The notes below the pieces were generated by a model. That model saw nothing but the letters and a program-made list of their open reading frames with translations, ran no database searches and was not told where the DNA came from. Positions 32,571-41,889 of a DNA stretch of 64,000 bases are shown one piece after another; position 1 is the first letter of the stretch; each line of letters begins with the position of its first letter. Position numbers and translations under genes: made by a program. This stretch comes from Thioalkalivibrio sp. ALJT (GTDB taxonomy: Bacteria > Pseudomonadota > Gammaproteobacteria > Ectothiorhodospirales > Ectothiorhodospiraceae). Location: assembly GCF_000381825.1 (NCBI RefSeq), contig NZ_KB907122.1:1-64000 (forward strand), written 5' to 3'.

Positions 32571-33938
32571 TCAGAACATACCGCCGGAAAATGCGAACAG
32601 CATCACCAGTAGCGCGGCCGTGCGATCCACGCCGTTGATGTTCACGCGGCCATCCTTCATCTCCACGGCAGCGTGCCAGAAACCGGCCTCGCCATCGCGT
32701 CGGACCCAGCCATCCTCGGCCAGCGCATGCAAATGGTCAGCGAGATCGAGATCCGGATAAGCGGCATCGATTTCTTCCACCCATTCCAGCCCGAGCCGCA
32801 TTTCGCTGTCCAGCAGCAGTGCCTCCAGCGGGCGCGTCGCCAGCGCCTGTTTCGTACCGCGCAGGCCCAGCTCCGCTTCCAGTGCCAGCTGGCGCTGCGG
32901 CATTTCATTCAGCGAGGCCTTCAGCTCGATCGCCGGCCGGTGTTCAATCATGCCGCCCAGCGCATCGATCAGCGCCGCTCCGATCAGGGCATTACGCTGG
33001 CTGCCCGCGACGCCGCGCGCCTCGATCAACTCCAGCTCGGCCAGCAATGCCAGCAGGCTGGGACGGTCCCAGCGCAGAACACCCAGCTGCAGGTCCAGCA
33101 TCTCCAGAGTCAGGGCCTCGCCCGCGGCGTCATCCAGGCGCGCCCGATCCACCTGCAGGCGCAGACGCGAATCCAGACGATCATTGTTCGTTTGCTGGAA
33201 GGCATCCACCCGCGGGCGCTCGATATGCAGGCGACTGGCGGCCTCTTCCCGCAATTCGATCGCAGAGGCGGCAAACCCCGCCTCGTAGTCCGGCAGACGA
33301 CCGAAGACGCCATCGGCATCGGACTCGAAAACCGTGGCGTAGCGGATATCACGGGCCTCCCAGGCGAAGCGGCCGTCCGAGATCCGCAGCTCCGGCAGGT
33401 CGGCACTGAGCAGGATCTGCTCGGACGACCAGGCGAAACGTCCCTTACCGGCCGCGAGCTCAAGCCACAGCTTTCTGCCAGCCATGGCCAGATGACCGGC
33501 CACCTCGGGTATGGTCATCAGATCCATGTGCAGGTCGTCAAATGCAACGCGCGTGGTCACGCCCCCCCCGAACCCGGAGCGCGAATGCACACGCAGATCC
33601 AGGGCGCGCAGCAGTTGATCCAGCAGCGCGTCACCAGGCGCGGCCAGCGCATTCAGGTCCACCTCCGAATCAGCGCGCGCCCCGAGCACACCGTGGCGCA
33701 GTTCGTGTAACAGCGGGATCTCGATCCGCTCGCCACCCTCCTCCACGACCAGGCGGCTGCGCCCGCTGGCGCCCAGATAGCCACGTTTGTACTCGAGCAT
33801 CTCGTGGCGCAGGCGCATCTCGCCCAGTTGTGCCTCGTGGGTCTCGGCCAGAGCCCCCTGCACCTGGGTTCCGACCACCAGCGGCCAGACGGCGGCCAGC
33901 GCCAGCAGCACCACCGCAAGAGCGATCCATTTACGCAC
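32571..33938 (-). CDS. DUF945 (YdgA-like) family protein
   Basis: The 455-residue product starts with a signal anchor (WIALAVVLLALAAVWPLVVG) and matches DUF945: a beta-rich extended protein with YKRGYLGASGRSRLVVEE near residue 60 and a C-terminal helical pair ending in LLVMLFAFSGGMF. YdgA proteins lie in the periplasm attached to the inner membrane; the function is not settled, with links to cell envelope or motility in E. coli. GTG at 33938 has GGGAG upstream. It is read in the same direction as trpS, 54 bp away. Confidence 0.88.
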   Translation of the reverse strand: MRKWIALAVVLLALAAVWPLVVGTQVQGALAETHEAQLGEMRLRHEMLEYKRGYLGASGRSRLVVEEGGERIEIPLLHELRHGVLGARADSEVDLNALAAPGDALLDQLLRALDLRVHSRSGFGGGVTTRVAFDDLHMDLMTIPEVAGHLAMAGRKLWLELAAGKGRFAWSSEQILLSADLPELRISDGRFAWEARDIRYATVFESDADGVFGRLPDYEAGFAASAIELREEAASRLHIERPRVDAFQQTNNDRLDSRLRLQVDRARLDDAAGEALTLEMLDLQLGVLRWDRPSLLALLAELELIEARGVAGSQRNALIGAALIDALGGMIEHRPAIELKASLNEMPQRQLALEAELGLRGTKQALATRPLEALLLDSEMRLGLEWVEEIDAAYPDLDLADHLHALAEDGWVRRDGEAGFWHAAVEMKDGRVNINGVDRTAALLVMLFAFSGGMF

Positions 33939-33983
33939 TGTGTCTCCCTGCGGCTGCGCCGCGTTCCCGTACTCGCCGCCCCG

Positions 33984-34082
33984 GGAGCCTGTCGGATTCG
34001 GAACGAATCTGCAGCACGTGCGGGACAGCGGGCCCTTCTCCGCTCTCACTCGTTACATAGCCTGCACCCGACAGGCTCCTAG
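33984..34082. repeat. family 2 inverted repeat, copy d
   Basis: It begins GGAGCCTGTCGGATTCGG and ends CCCGACAGGCTCCTAG, with GAACGAATCTGCAGC and CGCTCTCACTCG between. The TAG stop codon of yciO (minus strand, 34079-34081) lies exactly at its right boundary. The element separates yciO from the DUF945 gene on the same strand. Confidence 0.75.
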
Positions 34083-34693
34083 TCATCCAGAAATCCCACG
34101 TCGCCCCGGCCGTGACGGATCACCTCCGGCGCCGCGCCGGTCAAATCCAGCACGCTGGTCGCCTCCAGCGTCCCCGCCCCGCCATCGACTACCAGGTCCA
34201 CGGCATGGCCCAGACGCTCGTCGATCTCCCAGGACTCGGTCAATGGGTGCGCGTCCTCCGGCAGCTGCAGGGTCGCAGACATCAACGGCGAACCCAGCTC
34301 CTGCAGCAGCGCCGCGACGATCGGGCTCGCCGGCACGCGCAGGCCGATCGTCCGCCGCTTCGGATGCTGCAGACGCCGCGGCACCTCGCGCGTGGCCGGC
34401 AGGATGAAGGTGTAGGCCCCCGGCGTCAGGGTCTTCATAAGACGAAACGCAGTGTTGTCCACCTTGGCGTAGACCCCCAGTTCGGAGAGGTCGCGGCACA
34501 ACAAGGTCAGGTGGTGGGTAGCGTCCACCTGGCGGATGCGCCGGATACGGTCCGCCCCGGTCCTGTCTCCCGGCAGACAGGCCAGCGCATAGCAGGCATC
34601 CGTCGGCAGCGCGATCACCGCCCCTTCCTGGAGTCGGTCCATGACCTGACGGATCAGCCTGGGCTGGGGGTTCTCGGGGTGGATCGAAAGCAT
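34079..34693 (-). CDS. yciO: Sua5/YciO/YrdC-like protein
   Basis: The 204-residue product has the YrdC fold with GAVIALPTDACYALAC near the N-terminus, HHLTLLCRDLSELG, TPGAYTFILPATREVPRR and IGLRVPASPI. This is the YciO branch, which has weak or no known threonylcarbamoyl-AMP synthase activity compared with TsaC; its own role is unclear. Gene order yciO, trpS, scpA, scpB is conserved in related bacteria. The ATG at 34693 gives the family length. Confidence 0.9.
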   Translation of the reverse strand: MLSIHPENPQPRLIRQVMDRLQEGAVIALPTDACYALACLPGDRTGADRIRRIRQVDATHHLTLLCRDLSELGVYAKVDNTAFRLMKTLTPGAYTFILPATREVPRRLQHPKRRTIGLRVPASPIVAALLQELGSPLMSATLQLPEDAHPLTESWEIDERLGHAVDLVVDGGAGTLEATSVLDLTGAAPEVIRHGRGDVGFLDD

Positions 34694-34918
34694 GGTCACG
34701 GCAGAAAGGGAATCAGGCCACGCAGTGTAGCGCATCCACCTGCCAGCCCATAAGATCACACAGTGACAGCGCCCTTCGGGAGGACCGGAGGTGCCAGCAC
34801 GGGCCGGTACATGCATCCGTGTCTCGCTGCACCGCGTCGGACCCGCCCACCGGGCTGCGGCGCGCGTGTACATTGTTCGGCGTTTCCTTAAACTGCGCCA
34901 AACTCGAGGAGAACGCCG

Positions 34919-35215
34919 ATGCTCTACATGATCCAGGGCCAGGATGTGCCGGACTCGCTGGACGCGCGCCTGGCCGCGCGCCCGGAACACCTCGCCCGCC
35001 TGCAAACCCTGCGCGACGACGGCCGCCTGGTCCTGGCCGGCCCGTGCCCCGCCATCGACAGCGACGACCCCGGACCGGCCGGATTCACCGGCAGCCTGAT
35101 CGTCGCCGAATTCCCCTCGCTGGAGGCGGCGCGTGCATGGGCGGATGCCGACCCCTATGTCGCCGCCGGGGTCTACGCCCGCGTGGATGTACAACCCTTC
35201 AAGCAGGTGTTCTGA
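34919..35215 (+). CDS. yciI: YciI-like protein
   Basis: The 98-residue product fits the YCII fold: [29 protein letters not shown], then [33 protein letters not shown] and a C-terminal [10 protein letters not shown]. Conserved His24 and Asp may form an active site, as in related dehydrochlorinases and muconolactone isomerases, but the YciI function is unknown. GAGGAGAA precedes the ATG. The ATG of the next gene overlaps its stop codon, so the two are coupled. Confidence 0.92.
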   Translation: MLYMIQGQDVPDSLDARLAARPEHLARLQTLRDDGRLVLAGPCPAIDSDDPGPAGFTGSLIVAEFPSLEAARAWADADPYVAAGVYARVDVQPFKQVF

Positions 35216-36066
35216 TGCGATCCGCTACTGGCTTCCAATGGGCGCTGGCCGCCGTCGCTGCGGTCGCCCTCGTGAGTGGCTGTAACAACGGGCCTGATGC
35301 CCCGGACACAGCCAACACCATCAGCGCCGATACCCGCGACGTGGATACCGTCGCCACGGTCAACGACGAGCCGATCACCCGCGCCGACCTGTTCACCTAC
35401 TCCGGCCTGGACGAAGACGCCGGCGCGGTCTCCGGAGACGGCACGCTGGAGGAACTCATCAGCCTCGAGCTGCTACGCCAGGAGGCCGTGGCCCGCGGGC
35501 TGGATCGCGACGCCGAGACCCGGCGTATCCTGCGCATGGTGGAGACCAACCTGCTGGCCTCGCGGCTGATGGAGGACATCACCGCCGAGCTGGAGATCAC
35601 CGAGGCCGACCTCGAGGCGGAATACGGACGCCAGATCGAGGCCATGCGCGGCACCGAATACCGCGCCCGCCATATCCTCGTCGACGATGCCGAACAGGCT
35701 CGGGAGCTGCTCGCCGAACTGGAGGCCGGCGCGGACTTCGCGGAGCTGGCCGCGGCGCATTCCACCGACCCCGGGTCCGCCGCCCGCGGCGGCGACCTCG
35801 GATGGTTCAACCCGGAGCAGATGGTCCCGGCATTCAGTGAGGCCACTACCGATCTGGAGGCCGGCGAGACCACCCGCGAGCCGGTGGAAAGTCCGTTTGG
35901 CTGGCACCTCATCCGCCTGGAAGAGACCCGCGAGATCGAAATGCCCGAGCTGGACGACGTGCGTGTCGAACTGATCGAAATCCTCGAAAGCCGCAGCATC
36001 CAGGAATTTCTGGAGGCCCTGCGCGCGGATGCCGACATCGAGATCCCGACGCGGCCGGCCAACTAG
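35215..36066 (+). CDS. parvulin-type prolyl isomerase lipoprotein
   Basis: The 283-residue product begins with a lipoprotein signal (lipobox LVSGC, cysteine near 22). A SurA/PrsA-like helical N-domain follows (ATVNDEPITRADL). The rotamase domain (about 155-245) contains RARHILVDDAEQA, GADFAELAAAHSTDPGSAARGGDLGWF and SPFGWHLIRLEETRE. It should help fold exported proteins at the outer face of a membrane. It is coupled to yciI by a one-base overlap of stop and start. Confidence 0.92.
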   Translation: MRSATGFQWALAAVAAVALVSGCNNGPDAPDTANTISADTRDVDTVATVNDEPITRADLFTYSGLDEDAGAVSGDGTLEELISLELLRQEAVARGLDRDAETRRILRMVETNLLASRLMEDITAELEITEADLEAEYGRQIEAMRGTEYRARHILVDDAEQARELLAELEAGADFAELAAAHSTDPGSAARGGDLGWFNPEQMVPAFSEATTDLEAGETTREPVESPFGWHLIRLEETREIEMPELDDVRVELIEILESRSIQEFLEALRADADIEIPTRPAN

Positions 36067-36420
36067 GCGCCTGAAGATTCAGACGGATCAGCTGCGCATG
36101 GGCACTGCGGGCCTGTCCGCCCGCGCCGCCCGCCGGCACCACTCCATACGGGACACCGGTTTTGGCCATCACGCCACGATCGGCGTCTGCGACCGCGCAC
36201 TGCGCCGGATGCGCGCGCGAACCCGCGGGCCCTCCGCTTCGTCCAACCCCAAGACCGCGGCCCCCGATCGACCGGCCGCAACCGGTGCCGCACCGAAAAC
36301 GGCCGGTGATACCATGGGCGCGCCGTGGAACCTCCTGCCACGACCTCGCTCCAATCCCCGGTCCAGCCATCCGGCAGATGCTGCCGCGTCCGGGCCGTAT
36401 GAACCACAATCGAGACATCC
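36067..36420. other. intergenic stretch of 354 bp
   Basis: I see no credible gene, terminator with T tract or repeat here. The region presumably holds the promoter of the RND operon. Confidence 0.4.
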
Positions 36421-37677
36421 ATGCCGAGCGCCCTTCGTCGAACCCTGGTCCCTGTCCTCGTCCTCGCCGTGGCGGTCGCGGGGTTCGTGCTGCTGCGTGC
36501 GACCGGCCCCGAGGCGCCGCCGCCCGCCGCTGCCGAACGCACCTGGCCGGTGCAGGGCCTGACCGCCGAGCCCGGCACTCACCGCCCGGCCGTAATCATC
36601 AACGGCCGTGTGCAGTCGGCCCGCAACGCGCGCCTGCGCGCCGCAGTCGAGGGCGAGATCGAGGCCGTGCCGGCCCGGGCCGGTCAGATGGTGGCTCAGG
36701 GGGATGCCCTGGTCCGGATTGATCCCCGCGAGGCCCGGCTGCAACTCGACCAGCGCGAAGCCGAACGCCGTGAACTCGAGGGGGCGGTCCAGAGCGAGGA
36801 CCTGCGCGCCCGCTTCGACCGCGAGGCCCTGCAGCGCGAGCGTGACCTCCTGGCCATCGCCGAGCGCGCTCTGGAGCGCGCCCGGGACCTGCGTGAACGC
36901 AACCTGGGTTCCGAATCGGACGTGGACGCCGCTCGCGAACGCCTGCAACAGGCCAACATCACCGTGGACAACCGCGCGCAAGCCGTGGCCGACGCCCCGA
37001 TGCGGCGGGCCCAGGCCGACGCACGACTGGCACGCGCCCGCGCCGCCGAGGAGCAGGCACGCATTGATCTCGAGCGCACCACGATCCGGGCACCCTTCGA
37101 TGCCCGCATCGTCACGGTGGAGGTGGCCAATGGCGAGCGCGCGCGCCCCGGCGATCTCCTGCTGCAACTGTTCGCGATCGACGACCTGGAGATCCGTGCC
37201 AGCCTTCCGGAGCCACGCCTCGCGCAGGTCGCAGACCTGCTGCGCGACGAGGTCCGGCTGCCGGCCACGGCCATGGTCGGGGGGCAACGCATCGAGACCG
37301 AACTGGCCCGACTGGAGGGCGAGACCCGCACCGGTGAGGCCGGAGTGCGCGGGGTGTTCGAGGTACGCGCAGGGGGCGAGGCCCTGTCTCTGAACCGATT
37401 TGTCGAACTGCGCCTGCTGCTGCCGGAAGAACCGGACAGCCTGGCCGTGCCATTTGAATCGCTGTTCGGCCGCGATCAGGTATTCCGCGTCGTCGACGGT
37501 CGCCTGGAAACCCTGCCGGTCGAGCGTCTGGGCGAGGTCGTCGATGCAGACGGCAACACCCGCGCGCTGATCCGCAGCCGTGACATTGCTGCCGGTGACA
37601 CCCTGCTCGCGACCCGCCTGCCGAACGCCGTCGACGGCCTGCGCGTCGAGGTCGAAGATCGGGATTCCGGCGAATGA
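36421..37677 (+). CDS. RND efflux periplasmic adaptor (membrane fusion protein)
   Basis: The 418-residue product has an N-terminal signal anchor (about 6-26). The lipoyl half-motif GEIEAVPARAGQMVAQGDALVRID follows, then a long helical hairpin (about 105-205, heptad-rich) and the second lipoyl half with TTIRAPFDARIVTVEVANGE. A beta-barrel and membrane-proximal domain form the C-terminal part. Adaptors of this type link the RND pump to an outer-membrane channel; no channel gene is in the neighbourhood. The 3' end overlaps the RND gene by four bases (ATGA). Confidence 0.92.
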   Translation: MPSALRRTLVPVLVLAVAVAGFVLLRATGPEAPPPAAAERTWPVQGLTAEPGTHRPAVIINGRVQSARNARLRAAVEGEIEAVPARAGQMVAQGDALVRIDPREARLQLDQREAERRELEGAVQSEDLRARFDREALQRERDLLAIAERALERARDLRERNLGSESDVDAARERLQQANITVDNRAQAVADAPMRRAQADARLARARAAEEQARIDLERTTIRAPFDARIVTVEVANGERARPGDLLLQLFAIDDLEIRASLPEPRLAQVADLLRDEVRLPATAMVGGQRIETELARLEGETRTGEAGVRGVFEVRAGGEALSLNRFVELRLLLPEEPDSLAVPFESLFGRDQVFRVVDGRLETLPVERLGEVVDADGNTRALIRSRDIAAGDTLLATRLPNAVDGLRVEVEDRDSGE

Positions 37678-40600
37678 GCGAAACCGAACCGGCCAACGCC
37701 CCCCAGCGCCCGCTGCCCGGCGGCGGCACGCAGGACCACGAGCGGCCACCCCGCGGCCCGATCCAGTTGTTCCTGGAGCACCGGCTGGCGGCCAACCTGC
37801 TGATCGCATTGATGCTGCTGGCCGGGGCCTTTGCCCTGACCAAGCTGAACACCCAGTTCTTTCCCAGCTTCGAGCTTGATTTCGTTACCGTCGAGGTGCC
37901 CTGGAGCGGCGCCAGCGCCGAGGATGTCGAGCGCGCTGTGGTCGACCCGCTGGAGCAGGACCTGCGCACGGTGGATGGCCTGCGCAACATGACCTCCACC
38001 TCGGCCCTGGGGATTGGCGTGGTGACCCTCGAGTTCGAGGCCGGGACCGACATGACCCTGGCGCTGGAGCAGGTCAACGACCGTGTCAACCAGCAGCGCA
38101 ATCTGCCGGAGGCGGCCGAGACCCCGGTGGTCACCCGCGTGATCCGCTACGAACCCGTGGCACGCCTGCTGCTGACCGGGCCCGACGACCCGCAGCAGCT
38201 GCGCATCCTCGCCCGCCAGTTCGAACGCGAGCTGCTGGACGCCGGGATCGCCCGCATCGAGTTCACCGGCCTGACCGAAGACGAAATGGCCATCCAGGTC
38301 CCCGCGGCGACGCTCTACCAGCTGGACATGACCCTGGCCGACATCGGCGAGCAGATCCGGGCCATGGCCCGGGACCTGCCGGCCGGCTCGGTCGGGCGCG
38401 ACGACACCGCGCGCCAGATCCGCAGCCTGGAACAGGCCCGCGACGTCGTCAGCTTTGAGCGGCTGGTCCTGCGCGGGGACCCGGAACCGGGACGCCTGAC
38501 CCTGGGCGATATCGCCAGCCTCGACCTGCGCCACCGTGACGGCGCGGTACGCGCCCGCGCCAACGGCCAGCGCGCCATCGAGATGCAGCTGCTGCGCTCG
38601 GAGACCGGAGACTCGCTGGAGGCCGCCCAGGTGCTGGAGGACTGGCTGGCGCAGACCCGCCCCGCCCTCCCGCCCGGGATCGAGCTGCAGGTCACCGACG
38701 CCTTCTGGGAGCTGCTGTCGGAGCGCATCACCCTGCTGCTGAAAAACGGCCTGGGCGGCCTGATACTGGTGCTTGGCATCCTGTTCCTGTTCCTGAACCG
38801 GCACATCGCCCTGCGGGTTGCGCTCGGCATCCCGATCGCCTTCACGGCCGCCTTCGTGGTGCTGTGGATCATCGGCGGCTCGATCAACATGATCTCGCTG
38901 TTCGGTTTTATCATGTCGCTGGGGATCATCGTGGACAACGCGATCGTGGTCTCCGAACACGCCTACAGCCTGCATCAGCGCGGGCTCTCGGCGGGCCGCG
39001 CCGCCCGCGACGGCGCGCGCCGCATGGTAGGGCCGGTGATCGCCGCCTCGCTGACCACGGTGGCCGCCTTCCTGCCGCTGATGCTGATCGGCGGCATCAT
39101 CGGCAACATCCTGTTCGACATCCCGCTGGTGGTGATCTGCGTGATCATCGCCACGCTGCTGATCGCCTTCCTGATCCTGCCCGCACACCTGAAGGGCGTG
39201 ATGCACCGGCTGGAACCGCCGCGCCCCGGCAGCCTGCGGGCCCGCTTCGATCACGGCTTCGAGACCTTCCGCAATGGCCCCTTCCGGCGCGCGGTCTCCA
39301 CCTCGGTCAACCATTCGGGAACCACCCTGGCCCTGGCCGTGGGCGCGCTGATCCTGGCCATCGGCCTGGCCGCCAGCGGCCGCATCGGCTTCACCTTCTT
39401 CCCCTCACCCGAGGGGACGATCGTCAATGCCGGGGTCAACTTCGTGGCGGGCACACCGCCGGAGCGGGTGGAGGCCTTCCTGGTCCACGTCGAGGAGGCC
39501 CTGGCCGAGACCGAGGCGGACCTGGGCGGCGACCTGATCCGCGCCTCCGTGACCCGGCTCGGCCGTGGCATCGACCCCGGCGACGGCAACGCCCCGCGCG
39601 GCGACCAGTTCGGCAACATCCAGGTCGAGCTGATCTCCCCGGAGCAGCGCGAAGTGCGTAACCGCGAGTTCATCCAGGCCTGGGAGACGCGTGTGCGCCA
39701 GGCACCCGGCATCGAGAACTTCAGCATCGACGAACGCCAGACCGGGCCACCCGGGCGCGACCTGGAGGTGCGCCTGACCGGCGATGACCCGCACGTCCTG
39801 AAGAACGCCGCCCTCGACCTGGCGGAGCTTTTCGATGATTTTGCGGGCACCTTCGCCACCAATGACGACACGCCGTTCGGTCGCGAGCAACTGGTGTTCC
39901 AGGTCAAGCCAGAGGGCCGCGCCCTGGGCCTGACCACCGAATCGGTCGGCGCCCAGCTGCGCGACGCCTATGACGGCTACCTCGCCCAGCTCTACCAGGA
40001 CGGCCTCGAGGAGGTCGAGGTCCGCGTGCGCCTGCCGGATGCCGAGCGCCATTCCAGCGAGAGCCTAGAGCGTCTGAACCTGCGCCTGCCCAGCGGCGAG
40101 TTCGTGCCGCTGGGCAGCGTGGTCGACCTGCGCTCGCGCCAGGGCTTCGAGACCCTGCGCCATGCCGACACCCGGCTGGCTATCCAGGTCTCCACCGAGG
40201 TCGACCGCAGCGTGAACAACGCCGCGCGCATCCGTGCGGCACTGGAAGACGGCCCGCTGGACGACCTCGCGGCACGCCACGGCATCGAGTACTCGTTCGA
40301 AGGACGCGCGGCCGACCAGGCCGAGACCTTCGCCGACATGCGCACCGGCCTGATCCTGGCGCTGGGGCTGATGTATCTCACCCTGGCCTGGGTATTCGGT
40401 TCCTGGGGCTGGCCGCTGATCGTGATGGCCATCATCCCGTTCGGCATCCTCGGCGCTCTGCTCGGGCACTGGCTGCTGAACGTGGAACTGACCATCCTGT
40501 CGCTGTTCGGGCTGTTTGGCCTGACCGGTATCGTGGTCAACAACTCCATCATCCTGGTCAGCTTCTACCAGGGCCTGCGCGAGGCCGGGCTGGCCCTGCA

Positions 40601-40856
40601 GGACGCGATCGTCGAGGCCGCCTGCCAGCGCCTGCGTGCGGTGATCCTGACCTCGGTGACCACCATCGCCGGCCTGACCCCGCTGCTGTTCGAGCGCTCG
40701 GTCCAGGCCCAGTTCCTGATCCCGATGGCGATCTCCATCGTGTTCGGCCTGGCCATCGCCACCGTGCTGGTGCTGTTCGTGATCCCGGCCCTGCTGCGCC
40801 TGTACGAAGGCCGCTTCGACCGTGGCGCCACCCTTACCCACCACGCCACCGAATAG
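37674..40856 (+). CDS. RND family efflux transporter (HAE-like)
   Basis: The 1060-residue protein has the RND layout of twelve membrane helices and two large periplasmic loops. The first helix follows IQLFLEHRLAANLLIALMLLAG, and the loop includes TEVPWSGASAEDVERAVVDPLE-like text. Helix 4 reads SLGIIVDNAIVVSEH and helix 10 GIVVNNSIILVSFY. Where AcrB has the proton-relay pair DD in helix 4, this protein has DN, as in some non-AcrB RND pumps. It is coupled to the adaptor gene. Substrates are unknown: multidrug, lipid or metal export are possible, though no metal-type signature is seen. Confidence 0.92.
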   Translation: MSETEPANAPQRPLPGGGTQDHERPPRGPIQLFLEHRLAANLLIALMLLAGAFALTKLNTQFFPSFELDFVTVEVPWSGASAEDVERAVVDPLEQDLRTVDGLRNMTSTSALGIGVVTLEFEAGTDMTLALEQVNDRVNQQRNLPEAAETPVVTRVIRYEPVARLLLTGPDDPQQLRILARQFERELLDAGIARIEFTGLTEDEMAIQVPAATLYQLDMTLADIGEQIRAMARDLPAGSVGRDDTARQIRSLEQARDVVSFERLVLRGDPEPGRLTLGDIASLDLRHRDGAVRARANGQRAIEMQLLRSETGDSLEAAQVLEDWLAQTRPALPPGIELQVTDAFWELLSERITLLLKNGLGGLILVLGILFLFLNRHIALRVALGIPIAFTAAFVVLWIIGGSINMISLFGFIMSLGIIVDNAIVVSEHAYSLHQRGLSAGRAARDGARRMVGPVIAASLTTVAAFLPLMLIGGIIGNILFDIPLVVICVIIATLLIAFLILPAHLKGVMHRLEPPRPGSLRARFDHGFETFRNGPFRRAVSTSVNHSGTTLALAVGALILAIGLAASGRIGFTFFPSPEGTIVNAGVNFVAGTPPERVEAFLVHVEEALAETEADLGGDLIRASVTRLGRGIDPGDGNAPRGDQFGNIQVELISPEQREVRNREFIQAWETRVRQAPGIENFSIDERQTGPPGRDLEVRLTGDDPHVLKNAALDLAELFDDFAGTFATNDDTPFGREQLVFQVKPEGRALGLTTESVGAQLRDAYDGYLAQLYQDGLEEVEVRVRLPDAERHSSESLERLNLRLPSGEFVPLGSVVDLRSRQGFETLRHADTRLAIQVSTEVDRSVNNAARIRAALEDGPLDDLAARHGIEYSFEGRAADQAETFADMRTGLILALGLMYLTLAWVFGSWGWPLIVMAIIPFGILGALLGHWLLNVELTILSLFGLFGLTGIVVNNSIILVSFYQGLREAGLALQDAIVEAACQRLRAVILTSVTTIAGLTPLLFERSVQAQFLIPMAISIVFGLAIATVLVLFVIPALLRLYEGRFDRGATLTHHATE

Positions 40857-40878
40857 CGAGCCTCCGGCCCCTGATGCT

Positions 40879-41066
40879 CGCCACCAGGCGCACGCAGAAG
40901 GTCAAGGGCGATTAACAGGAAGAATGGAAGCCAGGAAGGATGATCGGGATGCGATCCCTGGCGGGCCGCTCGGCACACCCCGCTGCCCGCACTACCCTCG
41001 ACGCATCAACCCAGCCCCTCTTCCAATCTTCCAGACTTCCTGTCGAGGCCCTTGACCTCCTTCATG
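40879..41066. repeat. family 3 palindromic repeat, copy 1
   Basis: This roughly 185-bp sequence is repeated in the same direction at 41703. Each copy is also an imperfect palindrome: the left arm GCACGCAGAAGGTCAAGGGC and the following AACAGGAAGAATGG are matched by CTTCCTGT and GCCCTTGACCTCCTTC near the right end. The centre has GGGCCGCTCGGCACACCCCGCTG and CCCTCGACGCATCAACCCA in both copies. The pair flanks the toxin-antitoxin genes. Confidence 0.8.
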
Positions 41067-41129
41067 CCTGCGTGTGCTTCGTGGTGAATCAACAGTCCTT
41101 CGCGGGCCGCATGCGATGGTCTGTCGGGC

Positions 41130-41135
41130 TATACT
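41130..41135 (+). promoter_or_regulatory. probable -10 box of the toxin-antitoxin operon
   Basis: TATACT stands 28 bp before the GTG start of the antitoxin gene, followed by GAAGGGAG as ribosome binding site. No convincing -35 hexamer is seen. It lies outside the repeat, so the cassette carries its own promoter. Confidence 0.45.
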
Positions 41136-41163
41136 GGGACTGAATGTTCGAAGGGAGTAACCC

Positions 41164-41376
41164 GTGACTGCAGCCCTCGCGCTCGATCAGATGACGACAG
41201 CCGAAAAGCTCCGAGCCATGGAGGATCTGTGGCAGGATCTGGCCCGCAATCCTGCGGATGTCCCGGTCCCGGACTGGCACCGCGAGGTGCTGGAACAGCG
41301 CCAGGCGACCGTGGCCCGCGGCGCGGCCCGATTCCACCCCTGGGACGACGCAAAACGGCGCCTGCGCAACCGGTAA
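41164..41376 (+). CDS. addiction module antitoxin (TIGR02574-like)
   Basis: The 70-residue product is a short helical antitoxin: ALDQMTTAEKLRAMEDLWQDL, then PDWHREVLEQRQATVARG and FHPWDDAKRRLRNR. This wording (L..ER..L...W..L, then P.WH...L..R) is that of putative addiction-module component proteins, whose genes precede a RelE/ParE toxin gene. It should bind and neutralise the toxin and bind its own promoter. Start is GTG at 41164, with GGGAG upstream. The toxin gene begins 12 bp after its stop. Confidence 0.88.
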   Translation: MTAALALDQMTTAEKLRAMEDLWQDLARNPADVPVPDWHREVLEQRQATVARGAARFHPWDDAKRRLRNR

Positions 41377-41388
41377 AACGGCACTGCC

Positions 41389-41694
41389 TTGCGCTCCATC
41401 GAACTGATCGAGGCAGCGGAAGAGGATCTGGCAAGGGGAGCCGCGTTCTATGCCTCCAGGGCACCAGGACTCGGCGCGTATTTCCTCGATACCCTCTTTT
41501 CCGATATCGACTCGTTGCTCCTGTACGCCGGCGTGCACGAGCAACATCATGGTTTCCATCGTTTGCTGTCCCGCCGTTTCCCCTTCGCAATCTACTATCG
41601 GGTCGATGGCGAGATCATCCGCGTCTATGCCGTCCTCGATTGCCGCCAGGCCCCCGGCCCTCTCGCCTCCCGCCTGAACGCCCCTGACGAGTAA
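41389..41694 (+). CDS. RelE/ParE-family toxin
   Basis: The 101-residue product has the RelE/ParE fold: IELIEAAEEDLARGAAFYASRAPGLGAYFLD as the two helices, then HRLLSRRFPFAIYYRVDGEIIRVYAVLDCRQAP as the beta sheet with the typical FPFAIYY strand. Toxins of this type either cleave mRNA in the ribosome or poison gyrase; sequence does not decide which. The start is TTG at 41389, since no ATG or GTG begins the conserved part. It is the second gene of the operon with the antitoxin. Confidence 0.9.
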   Translation: MRSIELIEAAEEDLARGAAFYASRAPGLGAYFLDTLFSDIDSLLLYAGVHEQHHGFHRLLSRRFPFAIYYRVDGEIIRVYAVLDCRQAPGPLASRLNAPDE

Positions 41695-41702
41695 CCCGCA
41701 AT

Positions 41703-41884
41703 TTCACCACCAAGCGCACGCAGAAGGGCCATCAAGGGCGATTAACAGGAAGAATGGAGGAATGGGATGTGCGCCCTGGGGGGCCGCTCGGCACACCCCG
41801 CTGCGCGCACTCCCTCGACGCATCAACCCAATCCGTCTTCCCACCTTCTGGCCTTCCTGTAGACCGTCATTGACCTTCTTCATG
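41703..41884. repeat. family 3 palindromic repeat, copy 2
   Basis: Direct-repeat partner of the copy at 40879. Shared runs include GCGCACGCAGAAGG, AAGGGCGATTAACAGGAAGAATGG and GCCGCTCGGCACACCCCGCTG. Its right end stops six bases before the stop codon of the MFS gene. Confidence 0.8.
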
Positions 41885-41889
41885 GGGAA

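Noticed and set aside
30441-32612. 723-codon open frame on the plus strand opposite scpB, scpA and trpS
   Set aside because: It spans three recognised minus-strand genes and has no recognisable domain.
37476-39314. 612-codon open frame opposite the RND genes
   Set aside because: Antisense shadow with Gln/Asp/His-rich composition; the plus strand encodes a well-supported RND pump.
40879-41884. Integron cassette array
   Set aside because: The repeats are palindromic and flank a TA pair, but the attC core consensus sites are not present and no integrase gene is in the window.
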